The notes under the pieces were generated by a model that saw nothing but the letters and a program-made list of their open reading frames with translations, was not told the origin of the DNA and ran no database searches. A DNA stretch of 32,039 nucleotides. It comes from Candidatus Sumerlaeota bacterium (GTDB lineage Bacteria; Sumerlaeota; Sumerlaeia; UBA8349). Below are positions 6,440-14,916 of the stretch, one piece after another. The position numbers and the translations under genes are program-made. Location of the stretch: contig JAFGFN010000019.1 of assembly GCA_016931035.1 (NCBI GenBank), positions 1 through 32,039 on the forward strand. Reading direction: 5' to 3'. Position 1 is the stretch's first letter. The number at the start of each line of letters is the position of its first letter.

Positions 6440-8674
6440 CTACGCCTTCGGCTTGTCCGCCAGAGCGTTCGAGATGGCGAGGACCTGATAGTTGGTCGCG
6501 TCGCCGCCGGGGCGGTTGACGACCAGAACGTCTCCCACCTTTTTCTTCAGGAACTGTTGTCCGAACGGGGTGAGGTAGGAAAGAACTCCTCGCTCGGGTT
6601 CGGCTTCCCACATTCCGAGGAGGGTGTAGGTCTCGACTCCGCCCGTGCCGGTGTTCTTGATGTCGAACGACGTGCCAAAACCGATTTCGTCGGTCGAGAC
6701 ATGGGCGAGGTCGATGACGCGCGCGCTGTGCAGAAGCGTTTCGAGCGATTCCACTTGCCGGAAGAGGACTTTCTGGCGGTCCTTGGAAGCGGCGTAGGCC
6801 GCGTTCTCTCGCAGGTCGCCCTCGGCCGCGGCGGCCCCGATGGCCTTGCTGTTCTCCGGAATCAGAACGTTCTTGATGTTGAAGTATTCCTTCTGCTTGC
6901 GCTCGAAGGCCTCGGCGGTGACAAAGTGTTCGTCCGTCGCTCCTCGGGCGCCTTCCTCCAAGTCGTCGCGCACCAGTCGAAGAGCATGTTCGGCCGAGAT
7001 CTTGAACGTGGCGCCCAGCGAGGCATTCTCCATCAGAGAACGATAGGCCTCGCGCGCTTGGTCGGCCGTCGCGAAGGCCTCGAAATACTCGCCGAGGATG
7101 GCGTGGTGATTCTCCATCAGCAGGTTCTGAAGACGCGCCTTGAGGCCCTTCAGGGGCGTCGATTCCGGATCCTCGTGCTCGATGCGTCGCTGGCAATCGT
7201 CGATCAAACCCACGACCGCCGGCACTAGCCAGGAAGGCGAGGAATCGATCGACAGCCCCTCGATCTTGGCCGAACGCGCCGCCCGGATAAGCCAGAGAAA
7301 GAGATTCGGGTTTTCGTAAGGCCGGTGCAACAGCTGTTCGGCTATGTGTCCGGCGACTTCGCTCATCCCCGACTCCGTCAGATCGCGCAGAATCCACTGT
7401 CCCAGACGGGCCGGCCCGGACATGAAGATCTGCTCCGCCCTTTCGGGCCAGGATACGGGGAAGAACTCCTTGAGGCGCCGGCAGGCGCGAATCTGGTTAT
7501 CGGGTATCGACATCGCGCAAACCGTCTCGACCGGGTTGGGAGCCTGGTCGAGCAACTCGCCCGAAGACGGCCCCTGGTGCGGCTTGCGACCGGGTATGTG
7601 AACCTGCAGGTCCTCGATCAGGAACGAACTCTCCACCCTCTCGGCGAGACGATCGGGCTCGACCGCGGATAGACCGGTCTCGACGGCGTCGATCATCCGG
7701 ACCAATGTCTCCTCGGGAATCGGCTCCGCGTCGCGGTGTTTGAGAATGTCGTCAACCAAGGCACAGCGTTGCGCAAGAGTCTCGGCCATCAAGAAGGAGT
7801 CGAGAATCTCTTCGTAGAACGACTTCGGTTCCTCGCGCAGAACCAGCCGGGCGTTGCCCGACGCGCCGGAGAGTCCGATATAAGGGTCGAACCGAAAGGC
7901 GTCGCGATTTCGGTTCCACCAGCTCGACCATTTCGACGGAGAGAACACCCCCTGGGTGAGATGCTCCTTGAGTTGGCTCTGGGTCGCCTCGCCGCCCAGA
8001 GATTTGAGGCAGTACTTCAGAAACTCGGCCGGCTTCTTTTCCGCTCTCTCGGCCAGCGCCTTGGGCGCCAGAAGTCTCTGGGCGAACAGGTGCGATCGGG
8101 GGATCTTTTTCAGAAACTCACGCACTCCCTCGAACGAGAACGACTTCTCGCCTTGACTCGGGAAGTGGATGACGGCGCGTCCCGCCTGGGTATCGACGGA
8201 GACGACCTTACCCACACCCCAGACGCTGTGCTGAAAGACCTCGCCCTCGGCGCAGTAGACGAATTGAAGGAACCGATTGAGCGGCTTGTAGAGCGCGGCC
8301 TCGACGTCAAGGCCGCTCGCCGCGAGGAATTCCTCGAGTCGCGGTTGGTCGGCGTAGTGCGAGCGAAGAGCCGAGAGAAGGAACTCGCGCAATTCGGGAA
8401 ACTCGGGCAAGGCGCGCAAGCCTCCACGACACACGTTGATCACAAGGCGCTCTTGTCCTCCCGTGGCGCAACTCTCGACGAGCAGCCCGAGCCAGGACTT
8501 GACCTCGGACACCTTCCCGGCGCGAACCAGACGATCGGCCACTTGGGCGTAGAACTTGGCGTCGCCCGGCGGCGCCTCGACGATCTGGGGCCAGAGCGCC
8601 TCGACCTTGTCCCACTTCTTCTGGCTCGAGAAATGGAGGATCTGATTCTCGAGACGTGTGCTTGAACTTGCCAT
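6440..8674 (-). CDS. greA: giant GreA-type transcript cleavage factor with long N-terminal extension
   Basis: GreA enters the RNA polymerase secondary channel and stimulates cleavage of backtracked transcripts. Only the last 160 residues or so of this 744-residue protein (about 585-744) are GreA: a coiled coil with the tip sequence GDLRENAAY, keeping the catalytic acidic residues D620 and E623, then the FKBP-like C-terminal domain ending in a LVVNRPGGDATNYQVLAI stretch. Ordinary GreA is about 158 residues. The 580-residue extension is mostly helical and contains a short beta-rich module near residues 160-190 (HSVWGVGKVVSVDTQAG). Long GreA proteins of this general plan are known in Chlamydiae and some relatives. 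ATG 8674 is preferred over an in-frame TTG at 8734 because CCGGAG lies upstream and the extra 20 residues look random. It is a single-gene unit. Confidence 0.92.
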   Translation of the reverse strand: MASSSTRLENQILHFSSQKKWDKVEALWPQIVEAPPGDAKFYAQVADRLVRAGKVSEVKSWLGLLVESCATGGQERLVINVCRGGLRALPEFPELREFLLSALRSHYADQPRLEEFLAASGLDVEAALYKPLNRFLQFVYCAEGEVFQHSVWGVGKVVSVDTQAGRAVIHFPSQGEKSFSFEGVREFLKKIPRSHLFAQRLLAPKALAERAEKKPAEFLKYCLKSLGGEATQSQLKEHLTQGVFSPSKWSSWWNRNRDAFRFDPYIGLSGASGNARLVLREEPKSFYEEILDSFLMAETLAQRCALVDDILKHRDAEPIPEETLVRMIDAVETGLSAVEPDRLAERVESSFLIEDLQVHIPGRKPHQGPSSGELLDQAPNPVETVCAMSIPDNQIRACRRLKEFFPVSWPERAEQIFMSGPARLGQWILRDLTESGMSEVAGHIAEQLLHRPYENPNLFLWLIRAARSAKIEGLSIDSSPSWLVPAVVGLIDDCQRRIEHEDPESTPLKGLKARLQNLLMENHHAILGEYFEAFATADQAREAYRSLMENASLGATFKISAEHALRLVRDDLEEGARGATDEHFVTAEAFERKQKEYFNIKNVLIPENSKAIGAAAAEGDLRENAAYAASKDRQKVLFRQVESLETLLHSARVIDLAHVSTDEIGFGTSFDIKNTGTGGVETYTLLGMWEAEPERGVLSYLTPFGQQFLKKKVGDVLVVNRPGGDATNYQVLAISNALADKPKA

Positions 8675-9087
8675 CGCTGGGTGCGCTCCGGAGGCTGTTG
8701 GAGTCGGTTGGCCGGCGGCCCGGCGGTCCCACAAGAGATCACGTTATCCCAAAGGGCAAGAATAGGCAAAAGATTCTTTTCGGGCAATTCGCGCAAGGGG
8801 TGCGACCCGGCGTGTCGCGCCCTTCGCGCTCGATCGCCGGTGAACGAAGAACAAGGAGCGAATGGCTTGAAAGACCTATTGTCTCCTCCTTGTCTGCGGA
8901 TCTCCGGCCGCTTCGGAGCGAGTTCCATGCTGGAATCGCAGCGTGCATTCATGTGCCACGTCCCAAATGCCGAAAAGATCTAGAGACCGCCGCGCGCCGG
9001 ACGGTGCGCGAGGTCTTGCCCTGCCGGGGAGGACAAGCGAGGAAAGGAATCGTTGCATTGGCGGCACTTCGGAGATAGAAAAGGAAC
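8675..9087. other. 413-bp divergent intergenic region
   Basis: This separates greA (minus) from the glycosyltransferase gene (plus). The half near greA carries the promoter described at 8759-8787. The half near the glycosyltransferase holds its ribosome binding site (AAAAGGAA just before 9088) but no promoter I can defend. Small open frames here have random-looking products and no ribosome binding sites. No RNA gene is recognisable. Confidence 0.6.
8759..8787 (-). promoter_or_regulatory. candidate promoter of greA
   Basis: Reading the minus strand, TTGCCC (8787-8782) is followed after exactly 17 bases by TATTCT (8764-8759). Each element matches the vegetative consensus in four of six positions. 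The patch is conspicuously AT-rich for this genome. Transcription would begin near 8750 and give a leader of roughly 75 bases before the ATG at 8674. Confidence 0.5.
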
Positions 9088-10104
9088 ATGGATCGGCCCT
9101 ATTTCTCCATTGTCATCCCGGCTCGCGACGAAGCCGCCCATATCTCGCATTGCCTCACTTCGGTGCAGGCGAACAGTCACGCGGACGTCCCATTCGAGGT
9201 CATCGTCGTCGACGACTCGTCCACCGACCGGACGGCGGAAATCGCGCGCGAGCACGGCGCAACCGTCCTTTCCAACACCCATCGCGCGGGAGGCTCCATC
9301 TCGCGCTCGCGCAACATGGGCGCCGCCGTTTCACAAGGCGACGTCATCGTCTTCCTTGACGCCGACATGACGGTGCCCCCCGACTGGCTGGCTCGCGCCA
9401 AGGAGTATTTCGATCAAGGATTCAAAGGCTTGCTCCATTTCCCCATGACGGTGCCAGGGCACGCGCACTGGGTCGGACGGGTCTGGGAGAGCCGCCATCA
9501 GAAAACCCCTCCCGCCGTCGAGTCCACCGTCAACATCAGCAGCGCCAACATGCTGATCAGCCGCGCCGTCTTCGACGAGGTCGGAGGATTCGACGAGCGG
9601 CTGCGCGCCGCCGAAGACAAGGATCTCGCGCTCCGCGTCAGTCGAGCCGGATACCCCACCCTCCGGCTTCCCGGCCCCGAACTTTACCACCACGGCTACG
9701 AACGCAGCCTGATCGAATTCCTGCGGAAGGAGTCGTGGCGGCAGGGGCACACGCTGCAGCTCGCGTTCAAACACGGAATGACGTTCCGCGCGATGCGCAA
9801 CCCCCTGTTCAGTTTCCTCCACCTGATCTGCGCCGCCATTGTCACCGTATCGGTCATCTTCCTGGACGTCGCCTACGGCGCGGCCAGCATGGGCGTGTGG
9901 CTCCTCCCGTCGTTCTTTCTCGCCATGCGGCGGCGCAGAGGCCCGCTCCGGCACTTCGACCGATTCCGCCTGTTTTTTCTTCAATGGCTGCGTTGGAACG
10001 TCTCCGGCGTCGCGCTGATCGGTCAGTTGTTGCGGCTTCCCTCTCTGAAACGCGAACTCGCCTCGTTTAGGTCGGGCGCCGAAACCAGCGCCCATCGTTC
10101 GTAA
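9088..10104 (+). CDS. family 2 (GT-A) glycosyltransferase with C-terminal membrane anchor
   Basis: This 338-residue protein transfers a sugar from a nucleotide donor to an unknown acceptor at the inner face of the membrane. The GT-A nucleotide-binding domain opens with FSIVIPARDEA, and the VIVVDDSSTD segment follows near 38-47. The metal-binding DxD motif is D91-A92-D93 in the VFLDADMTVP segment, and the likely catalytic pair E176-D177 lies in the AAEDKDLALR segment. Two hydrophobic segments follow near 245-285 (LICAAIVTVSVIFL and the WLLPSFFLA stretch). ATG 9088 is preceded by AAAAGGAA. A deacetylase gene follows after 24 bases, so the two probably act on the same glycan or glycolipid. The donor and acceptor cannot be deduced. 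Confidence 0.93.
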   Translation: MDRPYFSIVIPARDEAAHISHCLTSVQANSHADVPFEVIVVDDSSTDRTAEIAREHGATVLSNTHRAGGSISRSRNMGAAVSQGDVIVFLDADMTVPPDWLARAKEYFDQGFKGLLHFPMTVPGHAHWVGRVWESRHQKTPPAVESTVNISSANMLISRAVFDEVGGFDERLRAAEDKDLALRVSRAGYPTLRLPGPELYHHGYERSLIEFLRKESWRQGHTLQLAFKHGMTFRAMRNPLFSFLHLICAAIVTVSVIFLDVAYGAASMGVWLLPSFFLAMRRRRGPLRHFDRFRLFFLQWLRWNVSGVALIGQLLRLPSLKRELASFRSGAETSAHRS

Positions 10105-10128
10105 ACCGTCCGCGCGGAACGGATTCGC

Positions 10129-11022
10129 ATGAAACCGAAACGGGTCATCATCACTGCCGACGACTACGGTCTCTGTCCGGTCGTGAACCGCGCGATCGAG
10201 GAGTGCGCCCAAGCGGGCGGCGTCACGGCCGCGTGCGTCATACCCAACATGGACTCGCGCGAGGACGCGGCCTCGTTCAGGAAAGAATACCCTTCCACCT
10301 CGCTCGGGCTTCATTGGAACCTCACGCAGGGGCGTCCGGTGTCTTCGCCCGACTCGGTGAGAACACTGCTCGATAGCGAAGGCCGGTTTCTCTCTCAGTC
10401 GGATTTCAAACGCCGGGTCCGACGACACAGGATAGACACGGGCGAGATGAAACGCGAGCTCCAGGCGCAGTATCGAGAGTTTGTCGATATCGCGGGTCCA
10501 CCGGACTTCTGGAACTCGCATCAACACATTCACGTCTGGCTCCCCGTGTTCCGCCTCTTCCTCGACGTGGCGCGCGAATGCGGAATCCGGACGATGCGCT
10601 GCAACAGACGCGTCGACGTGCCGCACCGATTCCCCCGCGCCGCGCAGATCGTCCGCCATCCGGTGCGCACCACCAAGGGATGGGTCAAGGGCTTCTACGC
10701 CGCGAAGGCGGAGCAAGAGGGGTTCCGCATGCCCAAGGGCCTCATCTACTCCCCCGGATACGTTTCTCGCCACGCCAAGATCGAAGAGATCCTGCGCAAT
10801 CCCGCCCTGCGTCCCGAAGACACCCCGGCCGAACTCATGGTTCATCCGGCCACTGGGATCGAGCCCGCCCTCTTCGGAGAAATGCTCGAATCGCGACTGG
10901 TCGAATACGCCGTTCTCCGCGACGGCGGATTTCGCGAACGACTGAAAGCCTCGGGAATCTTGCTCTGCAACTTCTCCGTCCTCGACCAGGAACAACCCGA
11001 CGCGGCCTCTCCGACCGGATGA
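10129..11022 (+). CDS. ChbG/HpnK (YdjC-type) carbohydrate deacetylase
   Basis: The 297-residue protein belongs to the YdjC family, metal-dependent TIM-barrel deacetylases acting on N-acetylated sugars such as chito-oligosaccharides or hopanoid glycosides. Signatures visible: ITADDYG with metal or catalytic Asp D11-D12, the LGLHWNLTQGRP block (H62), and the WNSHQHIHVWLP block (H131, H133, H135). Length is normal. There is no signal peptide, so it acts in the cytoplasm. The start at ATG 10129 directly precedes the first beta-strand. It follows the glycosyltransferase gene by 24 bases; N-deacetylation of a freshly transferred N-acetylhexosamine is a reasonable but untested inference. The exact substrate is unknown. 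Confidence 0.9.
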   Translation: MKPKRVIITADDYGLCPVVNRAIEECAQAGGVTAACVIPNMDSREDAASFRKEYPSTSLGLHWNLTQGRPVSSPDSVRTLLDSEGRFLSQSDFKRRVRRHRIDTGEMKRELQAQYREFVDIAGPPDFWNSHQHIHVWLPVFRLFLDVARECGIRTMRCNRRVDVPHRFPRAAQIVRHPVRTTKGWVKGFYAAKAEQEGFRMPKGLIYSPGYVSRHAKIEEILRNPALRPEDTPAELMVHPATGIEPALFGEMLESRLVEYAVLRDGGFRERLKASGILLCNFSVLDQEQPDAASPTG

Positions 11023-11361
11023 GAGGGCGATCGGCCTCTATCCGCGCCCCTGCAGTCCGGACCGTTTTCCCATCCGGTTGAGTCCCCCGCCGTGTTTTGC
11101 CCACTTTGGGTGTCTCATGTTCTTCAACGAGCTTCCGAAAAGCTCAATTAAGGATTCTGGCCCGATGACGCCGTCCCGCGGGAGGGCGGTCCCGTCGATC
11201 GTTGAGGCGACGCGTCTTTCAGACCGTCGGCGAGATCGACCCCAAAGGAAACCATCGGGAACCGGCGCGCATTCGCGTTCCCCTCAAGCAGGGACGCGGG
11301 GCCGCTTGCGTGCCTCGCGCGAGGGCAGAGAACATACTCGGAAAATGGACGGGACCGTATC
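11023..11361 (+). other. 339-bp intergenic region upstream of the kinase/secretion operon
   Basis: The clearest element is a hairpin GAGCTT (11129-11134), loop CCGAA, AAGCTC (11140-11145), followed by AATTAAGG. It could end the deacetylase transcript. Open frames across the region have poor composition and no supporting ribosome binding site. I see no convincing promoter, although the operon that starts at 11362 must begin somewhere here. Confidence 0.45.
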
Positions 11362-12810
11362 TTGGCATCACGGCAGAAGATCGTCATTCTCCTCTTGACC
11401 CTTGCCGGCCTGACGGCGATTGGGGCAGGAGCGGCCGCGTTCTTCCTGCCGGAGGCGCGCGCGTTTCTTTCCTCCCATTATAGAATCCTGTCGATCGCCG
11501 CAGGGCTCGCGTTTCTTGTCGCGGCGGCTCTTTCGATGAGCGGTGTGCGCGCGTTGTCGGACGTGGGCGGCCTGGAACGAGAAGTGAAGGATCGAGAGAA
11601 GTCTCAGTCGCTCGCGCCTCTGCAAACCGCCGTCGGGTCGGGATTGTCGCCGCTGGTCGCGGGTCTCAACCGGATTCTCGAGGAGGTTCAGACTCGCGAG
11701 AGCGCCTCGCTCGAGATCCGGACGTCGAACCGTCTCCTGGCCCACGACTTGGCCCGCTGGACCGCCCTCATGGATAAGAGTCCGTTCGGACTGGTCCTCG
11801 TCGACGCCGTCGAGAACATCGTCTTCGCCAACGCGGCCGGCGCGCCCTTCCTATCGGTTTCCCCAAGCGACGCGCGAGGCCGCAAGGCCGCCGAGTGCTT
11901 GTCGGATTCGAAGGTTCGGGAGTTCCTTGCAGCCCAACACGAGGACGACGTGGGCGACTACGGCCGGACTCTCGAACTCGCGCCCGACCCGGAAACCGGT
12001 CGAGGATTCTACGTCGTTTCCCGCGGGTCGTACCGCGGCGCCGCCGGTGCGCCGGCGGGGCAGATCCTCGTGTTCGAGGACGTCAGTCATTCCAAGAACG
12101 TCGAGAAGATTCAGACCGAATTCGTCAACACCCTGGCCGCCGAACTGCGCGCTCCCTTGTCCTCCATCCGTTCTCAGGTGGAACAACTGACCCTGGACGG
12201 CTCGTCCGGTCCGGACGAGACCCGCGACACATACAACGCCATCGACCAGGAAGCCTTGCGGATGACCCAGCTGATCGAGAACTTCCTGACGATCTCGATG
12301 ATGGAATGCGGCGGCGTTCGACTCAACGCCATCCCCACTCGATTGAGGGACCTGATCGAAGAGTGCCTGGAGATTATGCGGCCGCAGTGCGAATCGAAAG
12401 AAATGCGGCTTCTCTCCGATCTGCCCGATCGGCTGCCGGTCATGAATCTCGACGAGGCCATGTGCCGCGCCGGGATTCTGAATATCCTCGGCAACGCGGT
12501 GAAATACACCCCCGAAGGCGGAAGCGTGACCGTCTCCGCGCGCGCGGCGAGCGAAGGAATCGTTATCTCGATCCGCGACACCGGAATCGGCATTTCGGAC
12601 GAGGATCTGCCTCGCGTGTTCGACAAGTTCTTCCGTTCGAAGTCCGCCCAGGCGCGAGGAGCCGCCGGAAGCGGCATCGGCCTGGCCTCGGCCCAACAAA
12701 TCGTGCGCCTTCACGGAGGCGACATACGGGTTTCGAGCAAGAAAGGCTCGGGAAGCGAGTTCGCCATCATGCTCCCGAGATCGCTCATCTGCGCGACGCC
12801 CGGAGAATGA
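11362..12810 (+). CDS. membrane PAS histidine-kinase-like protein lacking the phosphoacceptor His
   Basis: The 482-residue protein has two membrane segments (about 7-28 and 43-60), a short linker, a PAS domain (about 140-235, beginning MDKSPFGLVLVDA), a HisKA-like dimerisation helix pair and a C-terminal GHKL ATPase. The ATPase boxes look intact: N box NILGNAVKY around N378, G1 box DTGIGI at 406-411, F box FDKFF, and G2 box GSGIGLA. The H box is not: where kinases read SHELRTPL this protein reads AAELRAPL, with codon GCC (12139-12141) making Ala260 at the His position. It therefore should not autophosphorylate in the usual way. The start is TTG at 11362; no in-frame ATG was found just upstream, so the exact start is uncertain. 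A STAS gene follows after 58 bases. Confidence 0.9.
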   Translation: MASRQKIVILLLTLAGLTAIGAGAAAFFLPEARAFLSSHYRILSIAAGLAFLVAAALSMSGVRALSDVGGLEREVKDREKSQSLAPLQTAVGSGLSPLVAGLNRILEEVQTRESASLEIRTSNRLLAHDLARWTALMDKSPFGLVLVDAVENIVFANAAGAPFLSVSPSDARGRKAAECLSDSKVREFLAAQHEDDVGDYGRTLELAPDPETGRGFYVVSRGSYRGAAGAPAGQILVFEDVSHSKNVEKIQTEFVNTLAAELRAPLSSIRSQVEQLTLDGSSGPDETRDTYNAIDQEALRMTQLIENFLTISMMECGGVRLNAIPTRLRDLIEECLEIMRPQCESKEMRLLSDLPDRLPVMNLDEAMCRAGILNILGNAVKYTPEGGSVTVSARAASEGIVISIRDTGIGISDEDLPRVFDKFFRSKSAQARGAAGSGIGLASAQQIVRLHGGDIRVSSKKGSGSEFAIMLPRSLICATPGE

Positions 12811-12868
12811 CAACCCATCCCGCGCCGCCGTGGGTCAAACGGGCTCCGCGGCGCGGCGAGGATTCGAT

Positions 12869-13204
12869 ATGGAAATTCGAAGAAGCCTCCAAGGAACCGT
12901 GGCGGTCCTGAGCGTCGAAGGGCCGCTCGTGGCGGAAGAAGTCGGCCGGCTCAAAGAGGAGATCGGGACCTGCGAGACCTCGGGAGTCGTCCATTTCGTT
13001 TTGGACCTCAAGGAGACTCCGTTCATCGACAGCGCCTCGCTCGAAACGATCCAAGACATCGCCTCCGACGCGGGCAAGCGCGGGGGCGACGTTCGCATCG
13101 CTTCTCTCAACGATGTGTGCCGCGACATCTTCGTGGCGACTCGAATGGACAACTTCATCCAGACCTGGGACGACGCCGAGTCCGCCGTCAGGAGCCTGCT
13201 GTGA
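12869..13204 (+). CDS. STAS-domain protein (anti-sigma factor antagonist-like)
   Basis: A 111-residue single STAS domain. STAS proteins of the SpoIIAA/RsbV type are switched by phosphorylation of a Ser by GHKL serine kinases. Here the LDLKETPFIDSASLETI stretch aligns with the family's FIDSSGL motif, so S55 corresponds to the phosphorylated Ser, preceded by D54. The start ATG 12869 has GCGAGGA upstream; an open frame back to 12830 would add 13 unlike residues. The gene sits between the His-less kinase and the GspE gene, and its stop overlaps the GspE start (GTGA at 13201-13204), which implies translational coupling. A role in regulating the secretion machine, rather than a sigma factor, is inferred from this position; no sigma or anti-sigma gene is in the window. 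Confidence 0.88.
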   Translation: MEIRRSLQGTVAVLSVEGPLVAEEVGRLKEEIGTCETSGVVHFVLDLKETPFIDSASLETIQDIASDAGKRGGDVRIASLNDVCRDIFVATRMDNFIQTWDDAESAVRSLL

Positions 13205-14898
13205 ACGGCAAACCCCGAAAGCGCCTGGGGGAATTGCTGATCGAGCAGAACTTGATTCTGCCCGAGCACCTCGAAGCCGCGCTGATCCGCCAGAAGCAAA
13301 CCGGCCGCCGTCTGGGACAAGTCCTGATCGAGATGGGGCTGATCTCCTACGAAGCGCTCACTCCGGTTCTCTCCGGACAAACCGGCGTCCCGCACGTCTG
13401 GCTTCGCAAAGGACTCGTCGATCCGAAAATCGTCGGCATCCTGCCGCGCGAGAAAGCGGAAGCCCATGGAGTGATGCCGATGTTCAAGGTCCGCCAGACC
13501 CTGACGCTGGGGATGGCCAACTGCGACGATCTTTTCGTGATCGACAACATCGAGAATCTCACCGGTTGCCGGGTCCAGCCCGTCCATTGCCGACGCGACG
13601 ACATCGCGACGGCCATTCAACAGTACTACGGCGGAAACATCGAGATGAGGGGCTTTCTCGAGGGGTTTCATCGTAACGATGCCGACGGCCCTGAGAACCG
13701 GTTCGAGGATCTTCGGATGCTCGACGAGAACGCCGAGGGGGCGCCCGTCATCAATCTCGTGAATCTCATTCTGATCGACGCCGTCAAGGCCGGGGCGAGC
13801 GACATCCATATCGAACCCGACTCCAGGGGCTCCCACGTGCGCTACCGCGTGGACGGCGTCCTCAAGGAAGTGATGACACCGCGCGGCGATCTCCACGGCG
13901 CGGCCGTCTCTCGCATCAAGGTGATGTCGAACATGGATATCGCCGAGAAACGCGTGCCGCAAGACGGGCGAATGCACGTGCGCGTCGAGCGACGCAAGGT
14001 GGACTTGCGCGTCTCCTCCATGCCCACGGTCGAGGGGGAGAAAATCGTCATCCGCCTTCTGGACAAGGGGCGCCTCGTGCTCGACATCGACCGAATCGGG
14101 TTCCACAAGGAAACGCTTCGCACGATGAAGGGCCTTCTGCGCAGGCCGCACGGCATCCTGCTGGTCACCGGTCCGACGGGAAGCGGGAAGACCACGACCC
14201 TGTATTGCGGTCTCGCCTTCGTCAATTCGGTCGAGAAGAACATCGTCACCATCGAGGACCCCGTCGAGTATCGCCTCGAACAAATCAACCAGATCCAGGT
14301 CAACACCGAGCAGGGCCTGACCTTCGCCCGAACGCTCCGGTCCGTTCTGCGCCAAGACCCCGACATCGTCATGGTCGGCGAAATCCGCGACCGCGACACC
14401 GCCGAAGTGGCGGTTCAGGCCGCTCTCACCGGTCACCTGGTGCTCTCGACGCTTCATACCAACGACAGCGCCGGGGCGATCGCCCGACTCACGGAGATGG
14501 GCGCGGAACCCTATCTGCTCAGCTCCGCCATCATCGCCGTGCTGGCCCAGCGTCTTGTCCGAACCGTTTGTCCCGACTGCCAAACCGACGATTTTCCCCC
14601 CCGCGAAACGCTTGAGCGGATTCAGTGGAAAGGGCGCGATACCGCCTTCGTCACGGGCTCGGGATGCGACAACTGTTACGGCACCGGACTCCGCGGACGA
14701 ACCGGGATATACGAACTTCTCGTGGCGGACGAGCGGGTCCGCCAAGCGATCCTGCACGACCCTTCGGCCGATTCGATCCGCGACGCGGGACGGCAAGGGG
14801 GAATGCGGACGCTGAGGGACGAAGCGTTTCGCTTGGTCGAGGAACGCAAGACGAGCCTCGAGGAAGTCCTGCGCGTCGTCTTCCTCGAAACGCAGTAG
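13201..14898 (+). CDS. gspE: GspE/PilB-type assembly ATPase
   Basis: The hexameric cytoplasmic ATPase that powers pseudopilus or pilus assembly. GTG 13201 is chosen because it overlaps the STAS stop by four bases and begins the N-terminal domain (a KPRKRLGELLIEQNLI stretch, MshEN type). Of the 565 residues, the Walker A motif GPTGSGKTTT is at 324-333 and the Walker B region DPDIVMVGEIRD at 386-397, followed by the HTND His box. A zinc site follows, C457-x2-C460 and C489-x2-C492, the tetracysteine typical of GspE and PilB. Length is normal. A retraction ATPase (PilT) would lack the MshEN domain and the zinc site, so this is the extension motor. GspF follows after 18 bases. Confidence 0.96.
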   Translation: MNGKPRKRLGELLIEQNLILPEHLEAALIRQKQTGRRLGQVLIEMGLISYEALTPVLSGQTGVPHVWLRKGLVDPKIVGILPREKAEAHGVMPMFKVRQTLTLGMANCDDLFVIDNIENLTGCRVQPVHCRRDDIATAIQQYYGGNIEMRGFLEGFHRNDADGPENRFEDLRMLDENAEGAPVINLVNLILIDAVKAGASDIHIEPDSRGSHVRYRVDGVLKEVMTPRGDLHGAAVSRIKVMSNMDIAEKRVPQDGRMHVRVERRKVDLRVSSMPTVEGEKIVIRLLDKGRLVLDIDRIGFHKETLRTMKGLLRRPHGILLVTGPTGSGKTTTLYCGLAFVNSVEKNIVTIEDPVEYRLEQINQIQVNTEQGLTFARTLRSVLRQDPDIVMVGEIRDRDTAEVAVQAALTGHLVLSTLHTNDSAGAIARLTEMGAEPYLLSSAIIAVLAQRLVRTVCPDCQTDDFPPRETLERIQWKGRDTAFVTGSGCDNCYGTGLRGRTGIYELLVADERVRQAILHDPSADSIRDAGRQGGMRTLRDEAFRLVEERKTSLEEVLRVVFLETQ

Positions 14899-14916
14899 AA
14901 CGACCGGAAACAGAAC

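Noticed and set aside
9331..10995. A 554-codon minus-strand open frame opposite the glycosyltransferase and deacetylase genes
   Set aside because: Both plus-strand genes have complete catalytic motifs; the antisense product has none.
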